64,000 bases of DNA from Parafrankia sp041008525 (GCF_041008525.1 NZ_JBFLUG010000019.1:22175-86174), one strand, 5' to 3'; positions 9,263 to 18,457 are shown, counted from the first letter of the stretch. Made by a program: numbers and translations. Notes: a model not told the origin generated them from the sequence alone.

Positions 9263-10063
9263 TCAGCCGGTGCGGGAGAGGAAGGGGAGCAGGGCGGCCA
9301 GGTAGGCGTTCTGGTCACGGCTCCACAGATCGTGCCCGGCGTCGTCGACGGTCGCCAGCTCGACGGTCGGGAGCGCCTCCCGCCACTGCGCGGCGACCTC
9401 GTCGGTCACCACCGCCCCGCGCCGCCCGCCGCGGATCACCAGGACACCGCAGCGCAGCTCGCCGAGCCGGTCCCACAGCGGCACGTCCCGGGCCTGGGCG
9501 AAGACGGCCCGCGCCGCGTGGCCCGGCATCCGGTCGGCGACGGCGACGCCCCGGATCCGGGTTGTCAGCTGTCGCTCCACCGCGGCGTCGGGCGGACGCG
9601 CGTGCCGGGCCCAGTAGTCGCCGACGACGAGGCCGCCGACCTCGCCCGGGTACCGGAGCGCGTACCCCAGCGCGTAGGACGAGCCGCGGGAGAACGCGAC
9701 CAGCACGGGCCGGCGCAGGCCGAGCGCTTCCACGACAGCCCGCAGGTCCGCGATGTGGTCCTCCCAGGAGTACCCGGCGGCGTCGGCGGGCGGCGCGTCG
9801 CTGCCGCCCCGCCCACGCAGGTCGACGGCGACGGCCTGGCGGTCGCCGAGCCGCTCGAGCAGCCACCCGTACTCGCCGGCGTACTCGCCCATGCCGGGCA
9901 CCACCACCACCGGTGCCGGTGACAGGTCGGGCTGGTCGGACTGGTCAACCTGATCGAGCCGGCCGGACGGCGCGGCCCGGTCGTTGCCGAGGACGTGCAG
10001 CCGGACCGGGCCGTGCTGGACGAAGATGCTCACGCCGGTCACCGCGCTCTCGGAAGCTGTCAC
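9263..10063 (-). CDS. Alpha/beta hydrolase
   Basis: 266-aa alpha/beta hydrolase. The GTG start at 10063 overlaps the stop of the upstream crotonase gene (GTGA), so the two are coupled; the longer open frame upstream is a shadow of that gene. The elbow is VAFSRGSSY, with Ala replacing the first Gly of GxSxG, and a C-terminal AGHDLW supplies the likely His. The pairing with a crotonase suggests hydrolysis of a ring-opened or acyl-CoA-derived intermediate, as inference only. Confidence 0.8.
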   Translation of the reverse strand: MTASESAVTGVSIFVQHGPVRLHVLGNDRAAPSGRLDQVDQSDQPDLSPAPVVVVPGMGEYAGEYGWLLERLGDRQAVAVDLRGRGGSDAPPADAAGYSWEDHIADLRAVVEALGLRRPVLVAFSRGSSYALGYALRYPGEVGGLVVGDYWARHARPPDAAVERQLTTRIRGVAVADRMPGHAARAVFAQARDVPLWDRLGELRCGVLVIRGGRRGAVVTDEVAAQWREALPTVELATVDDAGHDLWSRDQNAYLAALLPFLSRTG

Positions 10064-10743
10064 CGGCCCGGATCTCCTTCCAGGGTTCCCACCCGCCTGA
10101 TCGGGATGGGCGCAACGGCCGAGACCGCCGGGACGGCCGGGACCTCGTCGTCGTGGCCGACCGCCCCGCCGAGACTGCGGGCGAGGGCGAACGTGGCGCT
10201 GTGCAGCGCCGCCAGCGGCACCACCGCGGTGACCAGGCCGAGCCCCTGCGCCTCGGTTGCGGTCAGTGTTCCGGTGCCCCCACCTCCGGGGGCGGGCCCC
10301 GGGTCGGTGCCGCCCACGGCCAGGCGGACCTCGGAGGCGCAGAACTCGGCGTCGTCGGCGGCGATGACGTGGTCGCACGGCCAGCACAACAGGGCACCGC
10401 CGGCCGCGCACCGGCCCTGGACGGCCGCGACGGCGGGTTTGGGCACGGCCTTCCACGCCCGGGCGTAGCGCAGCTGCCAGGCCCGCCCGCCCTGCACCGG
10501 CGGGCCGGCGGCCGGCGGGTCGAAGAAGTGCAGGCCGGTCCCGCGGAGCACGATCACCCGGACGCGGCTGTCCGCGCCGGCGGTCTGCCAGGCGTCGTCG
10601 AGCTCGCGCATGAGCTGGGCACCGTGCGCGTCGACCGGGTCGCCGGCCGCGGGTGCGTCGGCGGCGCGGGGAAGGCGGAACTGGAACGTGATGACGCCGA
10701 TGTGCTGGTCGACGACGTCGTACTCGACATGTTCGGGACGCAT
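10060..10743 (-). CDS. Enoyl-CoA hydratase/isomerase (crotonase) family protein
   Basis: 227 aa from ATG at 10743, preceded by GAGGGAGA; the upstream extension to 10824 is not conserved. The crotonase core is visible: FDPPAAG..., KPAVAAVQGRCAAGGALL (second oxyanion-hole glycine), then CDHVIAADDAEFCASEV. It is shorter than the usual ~260 aa, and the C-terminal helical part is reduced. The catalytic Glu pair of classical hydratases is not evident, so another crotonase reaction is possible. Overlaps the downstream hydrolase start. Confidence 0.8.
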   Translation of the reverse strand: MRPEHVEYDVVDQHIGVITFQFRLPRAADAPAAGDPVDAHGAQLMRELDDAWQTAGADSRVRVIVLRGTGLHFFDPPAAGPPVQGGRAWQLRYARAWKAVPKPAVAAVQGRCAAGGALLCWPCDHVIAADDAEFCASEVRLAVGGTDPGPAPGGGGTGTLTATEAQGLGLVTAVVPLAALHSATFALARSLGGAVGHDDEVPAVPAVSAVAPIPIRRVGTLEGDPGR

Positions 10744-10932
10744 CGGTCTCCCTCGCCGGTCGCAGGCGGACGGAAGCAAACCGCGGTCGACGGTCCCCCA
10801 GGGACAGCGACGTCGATGTCGCATTGACCCACACCTTCACACCGAGGGTCAACAGATCCACACGCGCGGCGCTCACGCGCGCCCGCCGAACACCCGATGG
10901 CAGGGTGGGTCGGGGCCGAGGGAGGGATTGGT

Positions 10933-11835
10933 GTGGAGATCACCGGAATGATGCTGGCGCTGCTGGACGTCGCGGCGGAGCACACGGTCGACTACAACCG
11001 CTGGTACGACCTGGACCACATGCCCGAGCACCTTGCCAAGCCGGACGTGCTGGCCGGCCGGCGCTACGCCGCGCCGCGGGACCTGCGGGCGGTGCCGGGG
11101 GCTGTCCGGTCCGAGCTGATCGGCGGGCATCCGTCCTACCTGACCACCTACTGGTTCGGTGGCCCGCTCGACATGACCAGCCCGCAGGCCCGGGAGGGCT
11201 GGCTCGCGCTGGACCGGACGATCCTGCGGGCCGGCAGGTTCTGGCGCCCCGGGCAGGTGCGGCACAACTCGCGGTGGCGGGTCTCCTCGGCGTGGACCCG
11301 CCCGGGCTGCCTGGTGCGTCCCGTCGCCGTGCCCTACCTGGCGCACCGGGGAGTGATCATGGCGTTGGGGCGGGCGCCCTCGCCGGACCGGGTGGACGAG
11401 GCGGTGGCCTGGTGGGAGGGCGTACACCTGCCCGACCTGGCCGCGGTGCCCGGAGTGCTCGCCGCCGTCCGGCTGACCCGGGCCGACGACGAGGGCGGCG
11501 ACGAGGGTGGCGGCGAAGCCCTGCCCGCCTCGTCCGCCGGGCCGGCCGTGCGGGTGGCGGAGTCGGGGCTGGCGGAGCAGACCGGCCTGGTTCTGCACCT
11601 GCTGCTGTGCGAGGACGACCCGGCGGTGGTCATCGGACGCATCGCGCGGGCCCGCCGGTCCTGGCAGGCGGTCGGCCGCTTCCCGGCGCACCGCGGCGCG
11701 TACGAGGAGCTGGCCTTCCTGCCGTACCGGCTGATCCTGCCGCTCCAGTACGACTTCGACATGGGCGAGGACGATGCCGGCGCAGGCCCCCTCGCCGGTG
11801 TCGACGGGGGTCCGGCGGGCGGGGCGGTGCGCTGA
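10933..11835 (+). CDS. EthD/Dabb-like two-repeat protein of unknown function
   Basis: About 300 aa starting with GTG at 10933, six bases after GGAGGG; an in-frame ATG at 10897 lacks a ribosome site. Two similar ferredoxin-like segments are visible: NRWYDLDHMPEHL near residue 20 and AWWEGVHLPDLAAVPG near residue 160. Both resemble the xxWxxxHxPxxL pattern of EthD/Dabb proteins, and a third weaker repeat may follow. EthD-like proteins often accompany acyl-CoA and aromatic catabolism genes, as here. No catalytic function can be assigned. Confidence 0.65.
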   Translation: MEITGMMLALLDVAAEHTVDYNRWYDLDHMPEHLAKPDVLAGRRYAAPRDLRAVPGAVRSELIGGHPSYLTTYWFGGPLDMTSPQAREGWLALDRTILRAGRFWRPGQVRHNSRWRVSSAWTRPGCLVRPVAVPYLAHRGVIMALGRAPSPDRVDEAVAWWEGVHLPDLAAVPGVLAAVRLTRADDEGGDEGGGEALPASSAGPAVRVAESGLAEQTGLVLHLLLCEDDPAVVIGRIARARRSWQAVGRFPAHRGAYEELAFLPYRLILPLQYDFDMGEDDAGAGPLAGVDGGPAGGAVR

Positions 11836-11970
11836 CCGCGCGCTGCCCGCGAGCTGACCGCGGTCCCAGTTGCTCGTCCCGGGCGGCCCGGCCGGGAGCC
11901 GTTCTGGCGGTCCCAGGCCAGTAGATGCCGGGGCCAGGACTTGTTCCCGGGGCCGCTGTCGGGTTACCTG

Positions 11971-12000
11971 TTGAACACCGGTCAAATTCGCCTATAGATT
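11971..12000 (+). promoter_or_regulatory. Putative promoter of the twin acyl-CoA dehydrogenase operon
   Basis: TTGAAC at 11971-11976, then TAGATT at 11995-12000 (18-base spacer), or TATAGA at 11993 with a 16-base spacer. It lies 62 bases upstream of the GTG start in an AT-rich pocket. The same TATAGATT word recurs in front of the AHBA synthase gene (33616-33623). Confidence 0.5.
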
Positions 12001-12061
12001 TTTCTCACCTCCTGCGGTGCTGGGTGTCGCGCGGGGGCTCAAGCGACGTGGAGGTAGGACT

Positions 12062-13201
12062 GTGCTGCTGGAGTTGGACGCCGATCAAGAGGTGCTGCGG
12101 GAGGCGACCGCCCGGTACCTGACCGACCAGGTGCCGGTCGACCGGATCCGCACGCTCCGCGCCAGCCCCGCCGGTTTCGACGCCGACTACTGGCGGGCCG
12201 GCGCGGAGCTCGGCTGGACGTCCCTGCTGGTCTCGGAGGAACACGGCGGTGGCTCGATCAGCGGGGCGGGCCTGGTCGACCTGACCATCGCCGCCCACGA
12301 GTTCGGGCTGCGCGCGGCGCCGGGGCCGCTGGTGCCGACGAACGTCGTCGCGGCCGCGCTGAGCGCCGCCGGCGGCGAGGCGCACACCGAGGCGCTGGAG
12401 AACCTGCTGGCCGGCACGACAGTCGCGTCCTGGGCGCACGCCGAGCCCGCGCCGCACGACCGGCTGGGCACGGTGGCGCTCACCTGCCGCGTCGAGGGCG
12501 ACGAGATCGTCCTGGACGGGGTGAAGCGCCCGGTCGAGTCGGCCGAACAGGCCGGGTACCTGCTGGTCACCGGGCGGACGGCGGAGGGCCTCAGCCAGGT
12601 GCTGGTGCCGGCCGGCACGCCCGGGGTGACGATCACCCCGCTGAAGACGGTGGACCTGACCCGGCGGTTCTTCACCGTCCGGTTCGACGGTGTCCGCGTC
12701 CCGCGCAGCGCTGTCGTCGGCGAGCTCGGCGCCGCCGCGGACCAGGTGGAGCGCCAGCTGCAGCAGGCGCTGGTGATCCAGTGCGCGGAGAGCGTCGGCG
12801 CGATGCAGGCAGCCTTCGACCTGACGGTGCAGTGGTCCTTCGAGCGCTACTCCTTCGGTCGGCCGCTGGCCTCCTACCAGGAGCTCAAGCACCGCTTCGC
12901 CGACATGAAGTCGTGGCTGGAGGCGGCGCACGCGATCAGTGACAAGGCGGCCAAAGCCGTCGACGCGGAGACCCCGGACGCGCCCGAGCTGGTCAGCGTC
13001 GCCAAGGCCTTCAACGGCGACTACGGCTCCGAGCTGCTGCAGGACTGCGTCCAGATGCACGGTGGCATCGGCGTGACCTTCGAGCACGACCTCCACCTCT
13101 TCCTCCGCCGGGTCGTGCTCGACCGGGCGCTGTACGGAACACCGTCCGAGCACCGGCAGCGGATCGCCGGCGTCGTCGAGCACCTGAAGGAGCGGGCATG
13201 A
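12062..13201 (+). CDS. Acyl-CoA dehydrogenase, first gene of a coupled pair
   Basis: 379-aa acyl-CoA dehydrogenase. GTG at 12062 is preceded by GTGGAGGTAGG. Visible parts are GWTSLLVSEEHGGGS, RYSFGRPLASYQELKHRFADM and MHGGIGVTFEHDLHLFLRR. Its stop overlaps the ATG of the next dehydrogenase (ATGA). In actinobacteria, adjacent, coupled and divergent FadE genes often form mixed alpha2beta2 enzymes acting on sterol side chains or other bulky acyl-CoAs. The overlap fits that idea, but the substrate is unknown. Confidence 0.9.
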   Translation: MLLELDADQEVLREATARYLTDQVPVDRIRTLRASPAGFDADYWRAGAELGWTSLLVSEEHGGGSISGAGLVDLTIAAHEFGLRAAPGPLVPTNVVAAALSAAGGEAHTEALENLLAGTTVASWAHAEPAPHDRLGTVALTCRVEGDEIVLDGVKRPVESAEQAGYLLVTGRTAEGLSQVLVPAGTPGVTITPLKTVDLTRRFFTVRFDGVRVPRSAVVGELGAAADQVERQLQQALVIQCAESVGAMQAAFDLTVQWSFERYSFGRPLASYQELKHRFADMKSWLEAAHAISDKAAKAVDAETPDAPELVSVAKAFNGDYGSELLQDCVQMHGGIGVTFEHDLHLFLRRVVLDRALYGTPSEHRQRIAGVVEHLKERA

Positions 13202-14496
13202 GCACGGGCGCCACGAGCGGCGGGACGACCCCGTCGGGCGACATCGAGGATGTCGAGAGCTTCCGCCAGCGGGCGCGGAGCTGGATCCGCGCCAACCTCG
13301 CGCCGCTGCCGCCGAACGCCGGGGTCGGCGTGATGCGGGCGGGCCACAGCGATGAGGAGGAGCTCGCCGGCGTCGCCCGCCAGCGCGAGATCCAGCGGAT
13401 GTTCTTCGACGCGGGCTTCGCCGGCATCTGCTTCCCGAAGGAGTACGGCGGGCAGGGACTGACCCCCGAGCACCAGCGGGTCTTCAGCGAGGAGATCACC
13501 GGCTACGAGTACCCGTCCGAGATCCAGGCGCCGACCTTCTCCCCGTGCGCGGCGGTGCTGCTGGACTTCGGTACCGAGGAGCAGAAGCGCCAGCACATCC
13601 CCGCGATCCTGCGGGGCGAGGAGCTGTGGATGCAGTTCCTCTCCGAGCCCAGCGCCGGGTCGGACGTCGCCGCCGCCATGACCACCGCCGTCCGTGACGG
13701 TGACGACTGGATCCTCAACGGCTCCAAGATCTGGACGACCGGCGCCTGGTGGTCGGACTGGGGCCTGGTGCTCGCCCGGACGAACTGGGACGTCCCGAAG
13801 CACCGCGGGCTGACCGTGTTCATCATGCCGATCCACCAGCCCGGCATCGAGGTGCACCGCATCGAGATGCTGAACGGCAACAAGGAGTTCTGCCAGGAGT
13901 TCATCACCGACGTGCGGGTGCCGGACTCCGACCGCGTCGGCGAGGTCGACGACGGCTGGACGGTCGGCACCCGGTGGATGTTCCACGAGCGGATGCTGCA
14001 CAACTCGCCGCTGGTGACCATCCCCAAGGGCGGCGCACGCGGCAGCATCCGCGCCACCCACCTGGTGGAGATCGCGCGGGACGCCGGCCGGCTCGACGAC
14101 CCGCTGGCCCGCGACCTGATCGGCGAGGGCCGGATGCTCGACATCGTCACCCACGCCCTGCAGGAGCGGCTCTCCCAGGGCCTGCGCTCCGGCCGGATCC
14201 CCGACCAGTCCGCGGCGGTCGGGCGGCTGTTCACCGGTGTGGTGGCAGCCCGGACGTCCACCCTGTCCTTCGAGCTCGCCGGCGGTGCCGGGGCGGCCTG
14301 GGCGGACGACGACGGCGCCACCGCCGAGTGCGGCAACGACTACCTGCTGCGCCAGGTGAGCTGCATCGGCGGCGGGACCACCGAGATGGCCCGCAACGTC
14401 ATCAGCGAGCGCGTGCTGGGCATGCCGCGAGAGGTGGCGCTCGACCGCGGGGTGGCGTTCCGGGACGTCCCACGGGGCGGTTCGAGTCGCCGCTGA
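13198..14496 (+). CDS. Acyl-CoA dehydrogenase, second gene of a coupled pair
   Basis: 432-aa acyl-CoA dehydrogenase beginning inside the stop of the preceding gene. Motifs: CFPKEYGGQGL, MQFLSEPSAGSDVA, SKIWTTGAWWSDWG, and the C-terminal GGGTTEMARNVISERVLGM, which is diagnostic for the family. The sequence differs clearly from its partner, as expected for a heteromeric enzyme rather than a recent duplication. Followed by a 790-base non-coding region. Confidence 0.92.
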   Translation: MSTGATSGGTTPSGDIEDVESFRQRARSWIRANLAPLPPNAGVGVMRAGHSDEEELAGVARQREIQRMFFDAGFAGICFPKEYGGQGLTPEHQRVFSEEITGYEYPSEIQAPTFSPCAAVLLDFGTEEQKRQHIPAILRGEELWMQFLSEPSAGSDVAAAMTTAVRDGDDWILNGSKIWTTGAWWSDWGLVLARTNWDVPKHRGLTVFIMPIHQPGIEVHRIEMLNGNKEFCQEFITDVRVPDSDRVGEVDDGWTVGTRWMFHERMLHNSPLVTIPKGGARGSIRATHLVEIARDAGRLDDPLARDLIGEGRMLDIVTHALQERLSQGLRSGRIPDQSAAVGRLFTGVVAARTSTLSFELAGGAGAAWADDDGATAECGNDYLLRQVSCIGGGTTEMARNVISERVLGMPREVALDRGVAFRDVPRGGSSRR

Positions 14497-15286
14497 CCGC
14501 GGCCCGCCAGCTGGCGGGCCTGGACCTGCCCGCGGTGGCCGGCGGCGTCGCACCCGACGACGCCGGCCACCGCCGGCCACCGCAGGCGGATACCGGGTGG
14601 GCCGCGGTCCGGAAAGGGCTGCGGATCTCCCACCTGGAAACGTTTGACTGTTCAACCTTTCTGAGGTGCGATGTGGCGCGCTCGGGATCGCCCCCGCGTG
14701 CGGTTCTCGCGACGGCCGGGATCGATATCCGAGAAACCTGCCGTGGTTTTTGTTGATGCCGTGATAAACATGCTCTCGCCAGAAAGAGTAGCGTTACCGC
14801 ATCTGTCTCCCCGAAGTCGCGGGCGCACCGCGGCGGCGGCGTTCGTGCAGCACGCCACGGTGACGGGCCGGTCGCTGGCGGAAGCTCGGCGCGGTGCCGG
14901 GTGAGGCCGTTCCGCCGCCGCTGTCAGCCGCTGGCCGCTGGTGGTGGCGCTGGTCTGGCCGCCGGCGGGGCCGCCGGCGGCTGTCGCGCCGGGTTCGGCG
15001 TTGCCGGAACGCGCTTATCACACGCATTCTCGGATGCGCCCTATAGGCTTCCTTCGGATGGCGGCGAGATGACCAGGAATGTCCGGTGCTGCGACTCGCC
15101 GCGGTCCTGTGTCGGGTTGTCCGATGGTGGGACAGTGACCCAATCTGTGGCTCTTGACCGACCGAACGGCAGATGATAGCAATTTTTTAGGATTCGTTCG
15201 GTTTGCATGATGCCGTGTCCGGCTGGTCGCCGGGCCTGATCATCCGCCGGGCGTTCACTGCTTCACGGGCGGAGGGCTCTGAAGAC
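14497..15286. other. 790-base intergenic region
   Basis: No convincing gene. Two AT-richer pockets (14640-14800 and 15000-15210) interrupt G+C-rich sequence. A possible promoter for the downstream group is TTGACC (15154-15159), a 17-base spacer and TAGCAA (15177-15182), just before an unusual run of six T (15183-15188). Confidence 0.5.
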
Positions 15287-15859
15287 ATGGCACGGATCGA
15301 ACCGCGTCCCCTGCGGCAGTGGCCGAAGGAGATGCGCGCGGCCCTGGCGGCGATGACGCCCGAGGTGCCGCGGCACCCCCCGCTGCCCACCGAGGGGCGC
15401 TCCAAGGCCCTCAACACGCTCGGCACCCTCGCCCACCATCCAGAGCTGGCCCACGCGTTCTTCACCTACAACGGGCACATCCTGCGCGGCACCACGCTCA
15501 CGCTGCGGCAGCGTGAGCTGCTCGTCCTGCGGGTCTCCGCGGTGCGCAAGAACACCTACGAGTGGGCCCAGCACGTGATCATGGCCCGGGATGTGGGCAT
15601 CACCGACGCGGAGATCGCGCGCGTCGCCTGGGGCCCGGACGCCCCGTTCCTGGACCCGCTCGACGCCGCGCTGATCCGCGCGGTCGACGAGCTGATCACC
15701 GACGGTGAGATCGCGCTGACGACCTGGGAGGTGCTCAGCGCCAAGCTCGACGTCCAGCAGCTGCTCGACATCATCTTCACCGTGGGCACCTACGAGACCC
15801 TCTCCATGATGATGCGCTCGTTCGAGCTGCCGCTCGACGACGACCTCCACGAAAGCTGA
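15287..15859 (+). CDS. Carboxymuconolactone decarboxylase/AhpD-like protein
   Basis: 190 aa from ATG at 15287, preceded by GGAGGG. The all-helical CMD fold is recognisable from LTLRQRELLVLRVSAV and YEWAQHVIMARDVGIT (WxxHxxxA), followed by a conserved C-terminal helix region. The AhpD CxxC pair is absent, so peroxidase activity is unlikely. First gene of a group with a TauD-type dioxygenase seven bases downstream, which suggests a catabolic role on an unknown substrate. Confidence 0.8.
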   Translation: MARIEPRPLRQWPKEMRAALAAMTPEVPRHPPLPTEGRSKALNTLGTLAHHPELAHAFFTYNGHILRGTTLTLRQRELLVLRVSAVRKNTYEWAQHVIMARDVGITDAEIARVAWGPDAPFLDPLDAALIRAVDELITDGEIALTTWEVLSAKLDVQQLLDIIFTVGTYETLSMMMRSFELPLDDDLHES

Positions 15860-15866
15860 GGCCAGC

Positions 15867-16700
15867 GTGGCTGTCACCGTTTCCGCTGTCAGCCCGGACG
15901 TCGGCGTCGAGGTGGCCGGCCTCACCGGGCCCCAGCTCGTCGCCCCGGCGGTCGCCGCGGAGTGCCAGGCGCTTCTGGAGAAGCACGGCGTCGTCATCTA
16001 CCGGGAGGTCCACGTCGACGACGCGGATCTGGTCGCGTTCAGCCGCATGCTCGGCACCGTGGTCGTCGCGCCGATGGGCGGGATGGACGGGCTGCCCGAG
16101 GTTTCGAAGATCACGCTGGACCCGGCCGAGAGCGTGCTGGCGGCCTACCGCCGGGGCACCTTCTTCTGGCACCTCGACGGCGCCAACGACGAGCTGCCGC
16201 AGAAGGCGACCCTGCTGACCGCGCGCCAGGTCTCCGACGAGGGTGGCGACACCGAGTTCGCCAACACCTACGCCGCCTACAACGCCCTCTCGGCCGAGGA
16301 GAAGGAGCAGTTCGCGCGCCTGCGGGTCGTGCACAGCTTCGCGGCCTCCCAGGCCCTCGCCGAGCCGGACGCCTCGCCGAAGGCCCGGGCGAGCTGGGAG
16401 CGGGTACCCGCCCGGGAGCACCCGCTGGTCTGGACGCGGCGCAGCGGTCGCCGGTCGCTGCTGGTCGGGGCCACCGCGAGCCACGTCGTCGGCTGGCCGG
16501 AAGAGGACAGCCGGGCCCTGCTCGACCGTCTTCTTGCCTGGTCGACGCAGCCGCGTTTCGTCCTGCGCCACCACTGGCGCCCAGGTGACCTGGTGATCTG
16601 GGACAACACCGGCATGCTGCACCGGGCGATCCCGTACACGGCGACGTCGCACCGGCTGATGCACCGAACGACCCTGCGGGGCGAAGAAGTCGTAGCCTGA
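15867..16700 (+). CDS. TauD/TfdA-family 2-oxoglutarate-dependent dioxygenase
   Basis: 277-aa Fe(II)/2-oxoglutarate dioxygenase, GTG start seven bases after the preceding stop. The facial triad is visible: HxD as His102-Asp104 in FFWHLDGAN, and the distal His252 in GMLHRA. The 2-oxoglutarate-binding Arg follows in HRLMHRT. The family hydroxylates sulfonates, phenoxyacetates, amino acids and others. The substrate is not predictable; the CMD-like neighbour suggests small-molecule catabolism. Confidence 0.88.
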   Translation: MAVTVSAVSPDVGVEVAGLTGPQLVAPAVAAECQALLEKHGVVIYREVHVDDADLVAFSRMLGTVVVAPMGGMDGLPEVSKITLDPAESVLAAYRRGTFFWHLDGANDELPQKATLLTARQVSDEGGDTEFANTYAAYNALSAEEKEQFARLRVVHSFAASQALAEPDASPKARASWERVPAREHPLVWTRRSGRRSLLVGATASHVVGWPEEDSRALLDRLLAWSTQPRFVLRHHWRPGDLVIWDNTGMLHRAIPYTATSHRLMHRTTLRGEEVVA

Positions 16701-16831
16701 CCTCCGCGCACCGAGCAGATGCGCGGCAGGATGACGCCCATCGGACAGCCGGCCAGGTCCGCCAGGCCGGACTTAGCGGCGCGGCGGACGTGATCCCGGT
16801 CTGGAGTGTGTCGGTCTGACGGAGGGTCAGC

Positions 16832-17026
16832 ATGCGAGTGGTCGTGGATTTCAAACTGTGTGAGAGCAACGCGCTGTGCGTGGGCATCGCCCCGTCGGTG
16901 TTCGAGCTCGACGACAACGACTATCTGGTCATCCTCGACGAGGAGCCGGACGAGGATCTGCGTAAGGACCTCAAGGCCGCGGTCTCGGCCTGCCCCAAGC
17001 AGGCCATCGCCATCGCCGAGGACTGA
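16832..17026 (+). CDS. [3Fe-4S]-type ferredoxin
   Basis: 64 aa, ATG at 16832 after GGAGGG. The cysteine pattern is Cys10, Cys16 and Cys54-Pro, with Ala14 in the place of the fourth cysteine. That is the arrangement of three-cysteine ferredoxins serving actinobacterial P450s. No P450 or ferredoxin reductase lies in the window, so its partner is elsewhere or another oxygenase. Probably the last gene of its unit, as a strong hairpin follows. Confidence 0.9.
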   Translation: MRVVVDFKLCESNALCVGIAPSVFELDDNDYLVILDEEPDEDLRKDLKAAVSACPKQAIAIAED

Positions 17027-17054
17027 GCCTCGGCCCTGGGAGCCCCGGGCACGG

Positions 17055-17078
17055 GCACGGGCGGGCCCCCGCCCGTGC
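17055..17078 (+). terminator. Hairpin terminator after the ferredoxin gene
   Basis: Perfect 11-base inverted repeat: GCACGGGCGGG (17055-17065) and CCCGCCCGTGC (17068-17078). It lies 28 bases after the stop, with no U-tract, as is common in high-G+C actinobacteria. Confidence 0.6.
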
Positions 17079-17146
17079 ACACGACGCCCGCGGCTCCCGC
17101 GGGGGAGAGAAACACTTTTTGTCAGGTGATACGCGCTCTGCGCACC

Positions 17147-17152
17147 TAGGAT
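17147..17152 (+). promoter_or_regulatory. Putative -10 element of a leaderless transcript
   Basis: TAGGAT ends eight bases before ATG 17161, and no ribosome-binding site precedes that ATG. This geometry puts the transcription start at or next to the A of ATG. Confidence 0.4.
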
Positions 17153-17160
17153 TGTGCAGG

Positions 17161-18054
17161 ATGAGCCGTCTGCCTCCCGTCGCCGCGCGCGTGTCACGCC
17201 TGCGGCGGGTGTCCCGCGGTCGGGTGTCTGCCGCGGCGGCCGCACCGGTCGGGGCCCGGGCGGCGGGCCGCCGGCGGGCGGCGCAGCAGTTCTGGCAGCT
17301 TCCCGAGCCCGAACTCGACCGCCTGCTGGCCGTCGCCAGCGAGGTGGACCGGGTCGAGCTCAAGCTGATCGTGCCGGCCCACGCGCACGGGAGCACCTGT
17401 GAGGCCCTCGGGGTCGACTTCACCCGGGCCCGCAGGCTCCGCGTGTGCTACCTCGACACCCCGGACCACGCGCTGCACCGCAACGGGGTCGTGGCCCGGA
17501 TCCGGAGCATCGTCGGTGGGCCCGACGACGCCGTCGTCAAGCTGCGCCCGGTCGTCCCCGCCGACATCCCGCGGCGGCTGCGGCGGGCCCAGGACTTCGT
17601 CGTCGAGGTCGACGGGATGCCCGGCTACTACGTGTGTTCCGGGGCGCTGCGGGCCCGGCTCGGCGCGGACGACGTCGCCCGCGTCATCGCCCAGCGCCGC
17701 GCGGCGCACCGCCTGTTCACCCGGCGGCAGCTGCGGCTGCTGTCGTCCCGCCTGCCCGCCGGTGTCCGGCCGGAGGACCTGGTGATGTTCGGCCCGGTCG
17801 ACGCCGGCCGGACCAAGATCCGGGTGGCGGGCCTGGACCGCCGCCTGCTCGTCGAGCGGTGGACCTACCCCGACGGCTCCCGCATCCTCGAGCTGTCGAC
17901 CCGCTGCCTGCCCACCGAGGCCCTGCGGGTCGGTGCCCGCACCGCGGACGTCCTGCGGGCCCACGGCGTCGAGCTGACCGGCCCGCATCCGACCAAGACC
18001 CGGGCCACGCTGGACTACTTCGCCGGCGCCGCGGCGGCCCAGCGCCCGCGCTGA
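17161..18054 (+). CDS. CYTH-like domain protein
   Basis: 297 aa from ATG 17161. After a basic, Ala-rich N-terminus the segment EVDRVELKLIVP resembles the start of CYTH triphosphate-tunnel proteins. Alternating charged strands follow: VCYLDTPDHALHRNGVVARIR, VVKLRPV, DFVVEVDG, KIRVAG and RILELSTRC. CYTH proteins hydrolyse or bind inorganic or organic triphosphates. The classical ExExK is imperfect here (VELKL), so enzymatic activity is uncertain. Confidence 0.6.
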   Translation: MSRLPPVAARVSRLRRVSRGRVSAAAAAPVGARAAGRRRAAQQFWQLPEPELDRLLAVASEVDRVELKLIVPAHAHGSTCEALGVDFTRARRLRVCYLDTPDHALHRNGVVARIRSIVGGPDDAVVKLRPVVPADIPRRLRRAQDFVVEVDGMPGYYVCSGALRARLGADDVARVIAQRRAAHRLFTRRQLRLLSSRLPAGVRPEDLVMFGPVDAGRTKIRVAGLDRRLLVERWTYPDGSRILELSTRCLPTEALRVGARTADVLRAHGVELTGPHPTKTRATLDYFAGAAAAQRPR

Positions 18055-18170
18055 CGCGCAGCGGGGCGGTCCGAGGCCGTCCGGGACGGATGCGCCGAAC
18101 CGGTGACCTGGGAGAAGCTGTACGGATGGTGTCCTGACGGGCGGATACCGGGACCGAGGAGGCCAATACC

Positions 18171-18455
18171 GTGATCCGGCTCAGCGTGCTGTACCCGAGG
18201 AGCGAGGGCGCGACCTTCGACCACGAGTACTACATCACCAAGCACATCCCGATGGCCTGCCGGATGTGGGGGCTGACCGAGGTCGAGGTCGACCGGGGCA
18301 TCCGCGGGCCGTACGTGGCGGCGGCGCACTTCCGCTTCGCCTCGATGGAGGATCTGAAGAAGGCGATGAGCGCCGACGCCTCGGAGATCAGTTCCGACCT
18401 GGTGAACTACACCACGATCACCCCGGTGATGCAGATCAGCGAGTTCACCGGCTGA
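18171..18455 (+). CDS. EthD family protein
   Basis: 94 aa, GTG start at 18171 after GAGGAGG. The sequence (VLYPRSEGATFDHEYYITKHIPM, then AAAHFRFASMEDLKKAM) is a typical EthD single-domain protein with a ferredoxin-like fold. EthD was named from ether degradation, but most members are uncharacterised small proteins near oxidoreductases. Stands alone, directly followed by a ligD remnant on the other strand. Confidence 0.85.
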   Translation: MIRLSVLYPRSEGATFDHEYYITKHIPMACRMWGLTEVEVDRGIRGPYVAAAHFRFASMEDLKKAMSADASEISSDLVNYTTITPVMQISEFTG

Positions 18456-18457
18456 CC

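Noticed and set aside
10060..10876. 537-aa fusion of hydrolase and upstream sequence
   Set aside because: Upstream part is an alternative-frame reading of the crotonase gene; GTG 10063 overlapping the crotonase stop is the natural start.
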